Shown: in pieces, positions 1 to 7,438 of the stretch
Layout of the letters: each line of letters opens with the position of its first letter
Numbering within the stretch: the first letter of the stretch is position 1
Assembly: GCA_044375555.1 (NCBI GenBank)
Contig: JBILML010000035.1
Span: 1-27,051, forward strand
Reading direction: 5' to 3'
Length of the DNA: 27,051 nt
Source: UBA967 sp044375555
GTDB taxonomy: Bacteria; Verrucomicrobiota; Verrucomicrobiia; Chthoniobacterales; Terrimicrobiaceae
Program-made: the position numbers and the translations under genes
Notes under the pieces: generated by a model
Database searches by the model: none
What the model was told of the DNA's origin: nothing
What the model saw: the letters and a program-made list of their open reading frames with translations, nothing else

Positions 1-934
1 AACGGGGTCCGCTCGCGAGCCAGCGGATGTCGTTGGCGATTTTCATGAGCGCACAGGCGAGGGATTTCACGGCGCCGCTGGCGATGACGAATTCGTTGTG
101 GCCGGAGAGGGCGGCGAATTTGTTCGGTGCAGATTGGAATGGGAGGGCGGTGAGCTTGGCGATGTGTGCGGCGGCGCGGTCGCCGAACTCGGGGTGAGCA
201 TTGAGGCCGGTGCCGACGGCGGTGCCGCCGATGGCGAGTTGGTAGAGTCCGCTTAGGGAATATTCGACATCGCGGAGTCCTTGGTCGAGGAGCGTGACAT
301 AGCCGGAAAATTCCTGCCCGAGTGTGAGCGGGGTGGCGTCCTGCAAATGGGTGCGACCGATTTTGACGATGTCGGCGAAGGCCTTGGCTTTGGCATCGAG
401 CGTGTCGCGGAGGGTTTTGACGGCAGGGATGAGGCATTCGAGCACGACCGTGGCGGAGGCGATGGACATCGCGGTCGGGAAGGTGTCGTTCGACGACTGC
501 GACATGTTCACATGGTCATTGGGGTGCACCGGTGCTTTGGATCCCATCTCGCCGCCGGCGAGTTCGATCGCGCGGTTCGAGATGACCTCGTTGGCGTTCA
601 TGTTGCTCTGGGTGCCGGAGCCGGTCTGCCAGATGCGGAGGGGGAAGTGGGCATCAAGTTTTCCAGAGATCACCTCGTCGGCGGCGCGGACGATGAGGTC
701 GCGCTTGTCGGCGGGGAGTTTGCCGAGATCGGCGTTGGCGAGGGCGCAGGCTTTTTTCAGGATGCCGAGGGCCTTGACCATCTCGGGGGGCAGGATGTCT
801 TCTCCGATGTCGAAATGGATGAGCGAGCGGGCAGTCTGGGCTCCCCAATAGACATTGTGGGGAACGGAAATTTGCCCCATCGAGTCGGACTCGAGGCGGT
901 GGGTGGCGGGGTCGTGTGGTTCGGTGTTGGTCAT
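1..934 (-). CDS. fumC: Class II fumarate hydratase, C-terminus outside window
   Basis: Fumarase C interconverts fumarate and malate in the TCA cycle in the cytoplasm. The 311 visible codons read from ATG at 934 and run off the left edge. Family motifs are clear: TGSGTQSNMNANEV (about residues 105-117), HPNDHVNMSQSSND (137-150), and GRTHLQDATPLTLGQ (193-207), whose His is the active-site His of FumC. GTAVGTGLNAHPEF follows at 238-250. The catalytic GSS loop would lie beyond the edge. Aspartase is related, but the N-terminal and HPND motifs fit fumarase better. The start is preceded by AAACTTTTCCC with no Shine-Dalgarno sequence; a tandem heptad repeat (942-970) ends 7 bases upstream. Confidence 0.95.
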   Translation of the reverse strand, partial: MTNTEPHDPATHRLESDSMGQISVPHNVYWGAQTARSLIHFDIGEDILPPEMVKALGILKKACALANADLGKLPADKRDLIVRAADEVISGKLDAHFPLRIWQTGSGTQSNMNANEVISNRAIELAGGEMGSKAPVHPNDHVNMSQSSNDTFPTAMSIASATVVLECLIPAVKTLRDTLDAKAKAFADIVKIGRTHLQDATPLTLGQEFSGYVTLLDQGLRDVEYSLSGLYQLAIGGTAVGTGLNAHPEFGDRAAAHIAKLTALPFQSAPNKFAALSGHNEFVIASGAVKSLACALMKIANDIRWLASGPR

Positions 935-941
935 GGGAAAA

Positions 942-970
942 GTTTTAAGTTTTAAGAATTAAGTTTTAAG
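942..970 (-). repeat. Four tandem TTTTAAG-type heptads upstream of fumC
   Basis: The plus strand shows a leading G, then TTTTAAG, TTTTAAG, AATTAAG and TTTTAAG. The minus strand therefore reads CTTAAAA-type repeats ending a few bases before the fumC ATG. A second copy with 27 of 29 identical positions lies at 20524-20552, in the same position relative to the pheA-like gene. It could be a promoter or leader element, or a short dispersed repeat; the sequence alone does not decide. Confidence 0.75.
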
Positions 971-1030
971 TGGCGGTGGGTGGTGCGGGAGTCGGTGAGG
1001 TTGGGGGCTGTAAGCGAACTTTTTTTCTCT

Positions 1031-1061
1031 CCTCCGTGCTCTCTGTGTCCTCGGTGGTTAA
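1031..1061 (-). repeat. CACGGAGG/CACAGAG-type intergenic repeat
   Basis: The minus strand reads TTAACCACCGAGGACACAGA followed by GAGCACGGAGG, a short purine-rich quasi-periodic sequence. Translated it gives the spurious peptide TTEDTESTEE. Similar 'CCACGAAGG/CACAGAGG' strings are scattered between genes of many environmental bacteria. A related sequence occurs at 11991-12016. Function unknown. Confidence 0.6.
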
Positions 1062-1077
1062 TTTTCTGAAATTCGGG

Positions 1078-1728
1078 TTACAGGTGCCGGACGAGGTCGG
1101 ATTTTTCGAAGCGCACTTTCGGGAGGGTGGCGTATTTGTCCTCGGTGGCGCGGTAGCCGGCGGCGCAGGCGACGACGGTGTTGTAGCCCTTCGCAGGGAG
1201 GTCGAGGATCGCGTCGTATTCGCGGGGATCAATGCCTTCGAGCGGGCAGGTGTCGATTCCGACGAGCGCGGCGGAGGTCATAAAATTTCCAAGGGCGATG
1301 TAGACTTGGCGGGCGGCCCACTCGCGGACCCAAGCGGCGCGGGGACCGGCGATGACATCAGCCATCATCATGTCGCGGTAGAAACCCAGCGACTCGAGTG
1401 TCACGCCACGGACTTCCGAGATGCGGGCGAGGTATTTTTCCATGTAGGGAACATCGACTGTCTCGGGTATCGCGAAGACGACGAGGTGCGAGGCATCGGT
1501 GACTTGCGATTGGTTCCAGGAATGCGGGCGGAGCTTGGCGCGGAGGTCGGGATTTTCGACGACGAAAAATTGCCAGGGCTGGAGGCCGTAGGAGGAGGGC
1601 GAGAGAATCAGGGAGTCCTCGAGAGCCGACCAGATGGGGGCTGGGATTTTTTTTGAAGCGTCGAATTGCTTGGTGGCGTAGCGCCAGTTTTGCGCGGCTA
1701 GGAGTTGGTCGGTGGAGATCGGATTCAT
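1078..1728 (-). CDS. NfsB-like NAD(P)H-dependent nitroreductase
   Basis: A 216-residue FMN-dependent oxidoreductase that would reduce nitro compounds or quinones in the cytoplasm. Length and motifs follow E. coli NfsB (217 residues): YATKQFDASKKI near the N-terminus (FMN phosphate contact and the conserved DASKK), SPSSYGLQPWQF (about 43-54), the central ARQVYIALGNFMTSAALVGIDTCPLEGI, and the C-terminal DKYATLPKVRF. The frame stays open upstream to 1857, but MNPISTDQLLAAQNWRYATK aligns with the family start, so ATG at 1728 was chosen; the upstream extension is proline/arginine-rich readthrough. It lies 44 bases after the SDR gene on the same strand, so cotranscription is possible. The physiological substrate cannot be told. 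Confidence 0.88.
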   Translation of the reverse strand: MNPISTDQLLAAQNWRYATKQFDASKKIPAPIWSALEDSLILSPSSYGLQPWQFFVVENPDLRAKLRPHSWNQSQVTDASHLVVFAIPETVDVPYMEKYLARISEVRGVTLESLGFYRDMMMADVIAGPRAAWVREWAARQVYIALGNFMTSAALVGIDTCPLEGIDPREYDAILDLPAKGYNTVVACAAGYRATEDKYATLPKVRFEKSDLVRHL

Positions 1729-1772
1729 GAGACGCCGATGGGACAACCGAGCGGGGGAGGCATCAAGACATT

Positions 1773-2753
1773 TTAGGGGGAGGGGAAATGACCCTCGCGG
1801 ACATAGTGGCGGAAAGCGCCATTCAGGGCCTCGGCGAGATCTTGGCGGCTCCGCCAACCTGTGGCTCGACGGAATGCGGTGGAGTCCACCACCCAGCGGT
1901 CCGCCCAGATTTCCTTCGCTCGGTCGCGGGTGAGGCTCGGGGCGGAGCGGCGCAGGGAGGGAATGGAATCAACCAAAAGCGACATGGCTTTTACGACGGC
2001 GATCGGGATTGGCAGGGTCACGCCTTTGCCGCCAGCGGCGCGGGCAGCCGTGTCGATCAACTCCCAGTCGGTGATCGTGCGATGGGCTGAGATGTAATGT
2101 GGACCCGGGCTCTCGAGGTTCCATGCCGATTGCACGGCCTCGACGACATCATCGACGGAGAGGAAGCTGAATTCCTTTCGACGCAGGCCCGGCTTGGTGC
2201 GGATGAGGCCGAGCGCCATTTTAAAAAGAGGGAGGGTGGCCGTGTCTCTCGCGCCGAGGATCATCGGGGGGCGGAGAATGCAAATGCGGCGGTTTTTTTG
2301 GCTCTGGAGGGCTCGTTCCAAAGCGAGCTTGGATTTTCCATACCAAGTGAGTGGCGTGTCGGCATCGGATTCGGTGCGGGCGGCGCGACCATGGGGCGTT
2401 GGTCCTCCTGCGGATTGAGAGGATAAAACCACCACGCGAGCCGATTCCGGGAGGGCTTCGAGGATACGCAGGGTCCAATCGACATTGGTGGCGAAATACT
2501 CGTCGCGGTTCCGCGCGAAGAGAACGCCGGCCGAGAGGAGGGCGTGGGTGGGGTGGATGCCAGAGGGCCAGTTTTCCGGCTCGGGATCGAGGGGCGTAAC
2601 GGATGCGGGATCGAAACCCTCGATCTCGAGTTGGGCCCGGAGTTTTTTGGCGTCACGAACGGGGGCGAGGATTTGGGTTCCCTGCGAAATTTCGCGGAGA
2701 AGAAGATTCCTGCCAACAAACCCTGTTGCGCCCGTGACGAGCAGGGTTTTCAT
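1773..2753 (-). CDS. NAD(P)-dependent epimerase/dehydratase (extended SDR)
   Basis: A 326-residue extended short-chain dehydrogenase/reductase. The Rossmann motif TGATGFVGRNLL lies at residues 6-17. The catalytic Ser region is VVVLSSQSAGG, and the Tyr-Lys pair is WYGKSKLALERAL. The segment ICILRPPMILGARD matches the sugar-epimerase/3-beta-HSD branch. The region after about residue 220 should form the substrate domain. ATG at 2753 puts the Rossmann motif at the usual distance; a GTG two codons upstream (2759) is the alternative. The substrate is unknown and no sugar-nucleotide cluster is nearby. The downstream neighbour is the nitroreductase. Confidence 0.85.
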   Translation of the reverse strand: MKTLLVTGATGFVGRNLLLREISQGTQILAPVRDAKKLRAQLEIEGFDPASVTPLDPEPENWPSGIHPTHALLSAGVLFARNRDEYFATNVDWTLRILEALPESARVVVLSSQSAGGPTPHGRAARTESDADTPLTWYGKSKLALERALQSQKNRRICILRPPMILGARDTATLPLFKMALGLIRTKPGLRRKEFSFLSVDDVVEAVQSAWNLESPGPHYISAHRTITDWELIDTAARAAGGKGVTLPIPIAVVKAMSLLVDSIPSLRRSAPSLTRDRAKEIWADRWVVDSTAFRRATGWRSRQDLAEALNGAFRHYVREGHFPSP

Positions 2754-2783
2754 GAACACGCGGCGACGGTTGTTACCGTCCGA

Positions 2784-3185
2784 TCAGGGGTTGGCGGGTT
2801 GTGGAGAAGCAGCGGGTTGGGGGGCGTCCTGACGCTGGATGCGATATTTTTCGACCACGGCCTTGGCGTCGTTGTCGGTGTCCGCGAGTTTGAGGAGATC
2901 ATTGAGCATCTCGGTGTAGCGGGTCTGGACTTGCTGGGCCTGCTGGACGCTCGCTTCGCGCTGCTTGATGAGTTCGGCGAAACGCTTCTCGCCTTCGATG
3001 GTCGAGGTGAGTTGGCGATCCATGGTGTCATAGCGCCATTTCATCGAGCGGGAGGCTTGTCCGTTCGCGCTAATTTGAGCAAAGAGGAAAACCGAAAAGG
3101 CGAGAGCCAAAATCGCGATCAGAAAATGGATGTTTCCAATCAGCGATGGGGAGGTTTCTGGTGCGGGTTCGTTGTAGTCTTCCAT
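2784..3185 (-). CDS. Small membrane-anchored coiled-coil protein
   Basis: Family not recognised. The 133-residue protein has a short acidic N-terminus, one hydrophobic segment at about residues 18-40 (IHFLIAILALAFSVFLFAQI), then a charged, Gln-rich helical region (about 55-115) that looks like a coiled coil, and a Pro/Ala/Gln-rich tail. It probably sits in the inner membrane with its helix on one side. The gene upstream (3190-3528) has the same design and ends 4 bases before this start, so the two are almost certainly translated together and may form a pair. A role in envelope organisation is speculation. Confidence 0.7.
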   Translation of the reverse strand: MEDYNEPAPETSPSLIGNIHFLIAILALAFSVFLFAQISANGQASRSMKWRYDTMDRQLTSTIEGEKRFAELIKQREASVQQAQQVQTRYTEMLNDLLKLADTDNDAKAVVEKYRIQRQDAPQPAASPQPANP

Positions 3186-3189
3186 AGGA

Positions 3190-3528
3190 TCAGTTGGTAG
3201 GAGCTGGGGTTTGGTTCACTTCCAAGCCGTATTTTTTGAGAAGCTCAGTGATCTTGTTGTTTTTGTTGGTAACGGAAAGTTGTGCGAGGTCGCGCAGCAT
3301 CGCGGGTCCGATTTGATTTTGAAGTTGGGCGGCACCTTCGATCTGTTGTTGTTGAGCTTGGAGTTGCTGCTGCTGGGCTTGAATCGCGAGTTGGTGGGCT
3401 TGGATTTCATCCTGCTGCTTGAGCAGTTTGCTCTCGAAACTTTGGTTGGACCAAGTTCCAACAAGGAACCAGAGGCTGAGTAGTAAGGCGAGTCCGCTGG
3501 AGGCGGTGGAGAGGAGGGCGAATGGCAT
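3190..3528 (-). CDS. Small membrane-anchored Gln-rich coiled-coil protein
   Basis: Family not recognised. The 112-residue protein has a hydrophobic N-terminal segment (about 4-26, ALLSTASSGLALLLSLWFLV), acting as signal anchor or transmembrane helix. A Gln-rich helix follows (about 35-75, with QAQQQQLQAQQQQ), then a conserved-looking end around LRDLAQLSVTNKNNKITELL. It is the first gene of a two-gene unit with the similar protein at 2784-3185, only 4 bases apart. It is divergent from the phosphatase-like gene, so both promoters must lie in 3529-3660. Confidence 0.7.
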   Translation of the reverse strand: MPFALLSTASSGLALLLSLWFLVGTWSNQSFESKLLKQQDEIQAHQLAIQAQQQQLQAQQQQIEGAAQLQNQIGPAMLRDLAQLSVTNKNNKITELLKKYGLEVNQTPAPTN

Positions 3529-3660
3529 GGGTGATTTGTGAGGATTTACAAAAAGCCCTTTGATCAGATGGCGTCAAGGCGCAAAGCAAGATACTCGTTT
3601 GTTCGTTTTTGTCATGAATCCGGAATTGCGCGCTCGGATGGGGGTGCTCATTGTCGCCGG

Positions 3661-4932
3661 ATGTTTCGCACCATATGCATCGCGGTTTTGCTCACCCTCA
3701 CAAATCTTCATGCGGAAAGTGTAATTTTTATCCATCCCGATGGGGCGGGAATTTCGCACTGGCAGGCAGCCCGATTTTTCTGGGCGGGGCCGGATGCGGA
3801 TTTGAACTGGGACCGGATCCCGGCGATTGCCGTTTATCGGGGGCACATCGCGGATGCGCTCTCAGCGACCTCCAATGGCGGCGGCACCACCCATGCTTAT
3901 GGCGTGAAAGTGGGTTCCAATGCCTTTGGCACGGATGGAAAAAATCAGGGGCGGCCGGTGGCGGCTTCGGGCCAGCGAGCCAGTATCATGCAGGAGGCCA
4001 TCGCGGCGGGTCTGCGCACGGGGTTGGTTAATTCCGGGAGTGCCGTGGAGCCTGGCACGGCTTGCTTCGTGACCAGTGTCGGAAATCGTAAGGATTACGC
4101 CGAGATCGTGAAGCAACTCGTCGGATCGGGTGTGGATGTGATTCTCAGCGGTGGCGAGGAGTGGTTCCTGCCCAAGGGGAAAAAAGGCCGGCACGCGCCA
4201 GAGGGCCTCCGCGAGGATGGGTTGGACCTGATCGAACAAGCCCGCTCGCTGGGCTACCATGTGGTGTTCGACCGCAAGGAACTCCTGGAGACACCTGATA
4301 AAACTCGAAAGCTCCTCGGGATTTTCGCCGCGCAGGACACCTTCAACGATGTCTCGGAAGCTCAGATGAAAGCGGAAAAACTCCCGACTTATGTGGAGGG
4401 GGCTCCGACTCTCGCCGAGATGACTCAAATCGCGCTGCGTGTTCTCGGGGACGAGACCTTTCTGCTCGTGGTGGAGGAGGAGGGTTGCGACAACTTTTCA
4501 AACTTCAACAACGCCCAAGGCGCTTTGGACGCCCTCAAGCGGGCTGATGACGCCTTCGGCGTGGCGCTCGATTATGTCGATCGGAACAAGGATACGCTCC
4601 TCGTCACGGCTGCGGATAGTTCCGCTGGCGCCATGGATGTGCTCGGAAATCCGGCCTCGTCCTTGATCAAATACCAGACTCTGGATGCTCGTGATTCGAA
4701 TGGTGCTCCCTACAGCCTCGCTTCCGATGGTTCCCAATTCCTCTCGCAACCCGATCGTTCGGGAGAGCGGCATCCCTTTGTCATCGTCTGGGGAACGGTC
4801 CATGACGCCTCGGGCGGGATTCTCGTCCGTGCCGCTGGAAAGAACTCCGAAAAAGTTCAGGGGACCTTCGACAACACCCGAATCTACTCCCTCATGCGGG
4901 AGACGCTTTTTCCTGGCAAGCCCCAGCCATGA
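3661..4932 (+). CDS. Exported alkaline-phosphatase-fold protein with altered metal site
   Basis: A 423-residue alkaline phosphatase superfamily protein. ATG at 3661 starts a signal peptide (MFRTICIAVLLTLTNLHA, likely cleaved before ES), predicting export; the frame is open from 3538, but that part is not signal-like. Compared with E. coli PhoA, metal-ligand Asp is D27 (HPDGAG), nucleophile Ser is S71 (ATSNGGGTTHAYGVK), the Mg Thr is T133, and E272-E274, D277, D319 and H381 are recognisable. Two zinc ligands are changed: PhoA H331 aligns with N281 and H370 with S320. The usual TDS nucleophile motif reads ATS. It may be a divergent phosphatase or sulfatase-like enzyme, or an inactive binding protein. 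Its stop overlaps the next start (ATGA). Confidence 0.8.
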   Translation: MFRTICIAVLLTLTNLHAESVIFIHPDGAGISHWQAARFFWAGPDADLNWDRIPAIAVYRGHIADALSATSNGGGTTHAYGVKVGSNAFGTDGKNQGRPVAASGQRASIMQEAIAAGLRTGLVNSGSAVEPGTACFVTSVGNRKDYAEIVKQLVGSGVDVILSGGEEWFLPKGKKGRHAPEGLREDGLDLIEQARSLGYHVVFDRKELLETPDKTRKLLGIFAAQDTFNDVSEAQMKAEKLPTYVEGAPTLAEMTQIALRVLGDETFLLVVEEEGCDNFSNFNNAQGALDALKRADDAFGVALDYVDRNKDTLLVTAADSSAGAMDVLGNPASSLIKYQTLDARDSNGAPYSLASDGSQFLSQPDRSGERHPFVIVWGTVHDASGGILVRAAGKNSEKVQGTFDNTRIYSLMRETLFPGKPQP

Positions 4933-5822
4933 TTCTTGATTGGCTCAAAAAAACCGGGCGCCGTTTCTGGGAAGTTACCTGGAATGCCTTCGAGATTTTT
5001 TTTGAGATCGAAGGGGGGCACCGCGCGGCGTCGTTTGCTTACTACGCCTTGTTTTCGCTCGTGCCGCTGTTTGCGCTGTTGCTCACGATCGGTTCGGCGT
5101 TCGTTCGGCCCGACGAGGTGATTTCCACAGTGGAGAAATTTTTTCCTATGGAAGCCGCGCAGCAGGAACTCGTGTGGAAAATGGCCGCAAGTTTGCAATC
5201 GACTCGAGGTGGCGTCAGCACCGTGGCCATGCTGGTTTTCGTGTGGGGGTCGATGCGGTTTTTCGAAGTGCTGGTTCAGGGGGTGAACCGCGCGTGGCAC
5301 CGTGTGCTTCTTCCTTGGTGGAAACTTCCGTTTAAAAATCTGGGCATGATGCTCGTCATCGCGAGCGCGTTGGGATTCGGGTTGTTCGCTCCCGCGTTGC
5401 TACAAGCCGGCGAACGGACCGTGCGATCGTTTGATTTATTTTTGGAACAACTCATTCCGGGCATCCACTTCGAGGTTGTGACCTTGGTCTTTTCGGGAGC
5501 CCGATTCCTTCTGGCGGGAGGCTTGATGATTTACGCTCTCTCGGCTCTCTACATGCTGGCTCCGGGAAGTCGGATTTATTTCCGCCAAGTCTGGCTGCCG
5601 TCGCTCTCCGTGGCGCTGGCTTTGCAGCTTGGGCAAACTCTCTTTGGCACCTATGTCACGAAATTCGTGAACTACAACGCCATCTACGGCCCCGTCGGGG
5701 CGATCATGCTGACCCTCATGTGGGTCTATGTGGCAGGAGTGATCATCCTGCTCGGGGGGTGCTACTGCGCGGCTGGGGCAGGGGTTCGCCCGGGAGACGC
5801 GACTACTCCAACCACTGCATGA
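4929..5822 (+). CDS. YihY/BrkB-family inner membrane protein
   Basis: A 297-residue integral membrane protein of the YihY (virulence factor BrkB, formerly 'RNase BN') family. It shows about six hydrophobic segments, near residues 36-58, 96-116, 138-160, 185-208, 215-240 and 250-280. Family landmarks are the N-terminal RAASFAYYALFSLVPLFALL, the FVWGSMRFFEVLVQGVNRAW region, and NAIYGPVGAIMLTLMWVYVAG near the C-terminus. The family's function is unsettled; the old RNase BN assignment was wrong. It overlaps the phosphatase-like gene by 4 bases, so the two are translationally coupled. Its last 20 bases overlap the convergent small gene at 5803-5955. Confidence 0.9.
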   Translation: MILDWLKKTGRRFWEVTWNAFEIFFEIEGGHRAASFAYYALFSLVPLFALLLTIGSAFVRPDEVISTVEKFFPMEAAQQELVWKMAASLQSTRGGVSTVAMLVFVWGSMRFFEVLVQGVNRAWHRVLLPWWKLPFKNLGMMLVIASALGFGLFAPALLQAGERTVRSFDLFLEQLIPGIHFEVVTLVFSGARFLLAGGLMIYALSALYMLAPGSRIYFRQVWLPSLSVALALQLGQTLFGTYVTKFVNYNAIYGPVGAIMLTLMWVYVAGVIILLGGCYCAAGAGVRPGDATTPTTA

Positions 5823-5955
5823 AATTCCAGTTCGCCGAAATCATCGCCGTAACCACGAGAACGGTGGCGATGAAGCCCAAGAAGGCGGAGAAAGCGGCGG
5901 AAAGCAGAATCATGCGAATGAGCGGATCTTGCGGGTCGTTGGCGGGTTCGGTCAT
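5803..5955 (-). CDS. 50-residue single-span membrane protein
   Basis: A short frame on the minus strand, from ATG at 5955 to TAG at 5803. The product begins MTEPANDPQDPLIRM, continues with a strongly hydrophobic stretch (about residues 14-40, including AFSAFLGFIATVLVVTAMI), and ends in NWNFMQWLE. The polar N-terminus, single membrane helix and Trp-rich end look like a real small membrane protein. It starts 36 bases after the stop of the LolC/E-type permease on the same strand, so it could be the last gene of that transcript. It overlaps the convergent YihY gene by 20 bases. No family recognised. Confidence 0.6.
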   Translation of the reverse strand: MTEPANDPQDPLIRMILLSAAFSAFLGFIATVLVVTAMISANWNFMQWLE

Positions 5956-5991
5956 GCGGGGATAAAAAAGAACGCGGGGGGGATTGTCAAT

Positions 5992-7278
5992 TCACTCGTG
6001 GCGAAGTGCCTTCACCGGGTCGAGTTTGGCGGCGAACCAAGCCGGGATGAGCGCCGCCACGGAACAAATCACAAACGCGCTTAGGCAAATGATCGCCACA
6101 TCCGACGCCACGATCTCGGCGGGGATTTCGCTGAACTGATAGACCGAGGCTGGAAAGACCTCCACCCCGAGAGCGCGTGACAGAAAATAATTCGCCTCGT
6201 TTCGGTATTGGGTGAGCGAGATGCCGAGGCCGAGGCCGATGAGTGTGCCAAAAACTCCGACGACCATTCCCTGAGCGAGAAAAACCCCCACGATCTGGTT
6301 CGTTCGTGCCCCGAGGGCCTTCATCACGCCGATCTCGCGGGTCTTTTGCACCGTCACGGTGATGAGGGTGTTCATGATCCCAAAAGCCGCCACCAGGATG
6401 ATGAACATGAGAATGAAAAACATGACCTGACGCTCCATGCGGATGGCATCGAAAATTTGCTTATTCATATCCATCCAGCTCATCGAATAGGCGGGCGAAT
6501 CGAGGCGGGAGTTGAGGTCGTTGCGGACCTTGTCGGCGAGGTAAGGATCCTTGGTTTTCACCGCCAGACCATGGGCGGCGGGGCCGAGGTTGTAGAGTTC
6601 CTGCCCGATGTGAAGCGGCACGATCAAAAACTCGCTGTCGTAGAGGTAGCGTCCGCTCTCGAAAATCCCCGTCACCTCCAACTCTGTGGGAAGGATGAGT
6701 TGCTTCAGCGAGGCGATGTCCTCAGGCTTGCCACCGGTTTTTTCGAGTCGATCGATTTCACTCAGGATCTCTTGGAAATTTCCGGGCGAGAAAATCGTGA
6801 GCGTTTCGCCCACGGTGACGCCCAGCTCCCGGGCGAGTTCCGAACCAACAATCGTTTTGCTCCCCTCGAGATCGTATTCGCCCTCGATGATGAAGGGTGT
6901 GATATCCACCACGCCTCGCTCCTGCTCGGGATCGACGCCCCGGATTTTGGGAGCCAGTCGGCGATTCTGATATTGGGCGATCACCGGCCCCAGCACGAAC
7001 GGCGCGACGGCCACGACATCGGGATCTTTTCTTACGGCGGCCGCCGCGTTTTCCCAATCCTCGAGCACCCCGCCGCTGGTCACGACCACATGAGGATCGA
7101 AGCCGATGACTTTCCGGCGCAACTCCTGCTCGAACCCCGTCATCACCGAAATCACCAAAATCAAAACCATGATCCCCAGAGTCACGCCGAGAATGGAAAT
7201 CAGAGTGATGATCGAAAGAAAGGTGCGCTTCGGCTTGAGGTAGCGCATGGCAAGAAACAGGCTGAAACTCTTCGGCAT
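5992..7278 (-). CDS. LolC/LolE-type ABC transporter permease
   Basis: A 428-residue inner membrane permease of the LolC/E (FtsX-like) family, which releases outer-membrane lipoproteins together with ATPase LolD. The N-terminus carries the family pattern: AMRYLKPKRTFLSIITLIS, GVTLGIMVLILVISVMTGFE, and then FDPHVVV. A large periplasmic region (about 50-280) follows. Three C-terminal helices lie at about 285-310, 330-355 and 395-418, with the FtsX signature KTREIGVMKALGA between the first two. No LolD gene is in the window, so a different FtsX-type exporter cannot be excluded. The upstream region carries a REP pair (7347-7422), 68 bases from this start. Confidence 0.85.
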   Translation of the reverse strand: MPKSFSLFLAMRYLKPKRTFLSIITLISILGVTLGIMVLILVISVMTGFEQELRRKVIGFDPHVVVTSGGVLEDWENAAAAVRKDPDVVAVAPFVLGPVIAQYQNRRLAPKIRGVDPEQERGVVDITPFIIEGEYDLEGSKTIVGSELARELGVTVGETLTIFSPGNFQEILSEIDRLEKTGGKPEDIASLKQLILPTELEVTGIFESGRYLYDSEFLIVPLHIGQELYNLGPAAHGLAVKTKDPYLADKVRNDLNSRLDSPAYSMSWMDMNKQIFDAIRMERQVMFFILMFIILVAAFGIMNTLITVTVQKTREIGVMKALGARTNQIVGVFLAQGMVVGVFGTLIGLGLGISLTQYRNEANYFLSRALGVEVFPASVYQFSEIPAEIVASDVAIICLSAFVICSVAALIPAWFAAKLDPVKALRHE

Positions 7279-7346
7279 TTCCGAGATTTTCTACACGCGT
7301 CTGCCGAGGCCGGAAACAAATTCCTGCAATCCATTGCTCAAGGCCC

Positions 7347-7422
7347 AGGAGGGACCTGCTTGTCAGGTCCGGAGCATTGCTCGCAAACACGCCGATTCGG
7401 CGCTGACAAGCAGCGCCCTCCT
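7347..7422. repeat. REP pair (BIME-like), left side of RAYT gene
   Basis: A 76-bp element made of two hairpins facing each other. The first, on plus, has tag GGAGG, stem GACCTG, loop CTTGT and stem CAGGTC (hairpin 7352-7370). The second, on minus, has tag GGAGG, stem GCGCTG, the same loop CTTGT and stem CAGCGC (hairpin 7399-7417). The ends are inverted repeats (AGGAGGG and CCCTCCT). A direct copy of the same length lies at 7983-8058; only the 14-base spacer between hairpins differs. It lies between the RAYT stop and the permease start. Confidence 0.9.
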
Positions 7423-7438
7423 CCTCGTATGAATTCGA

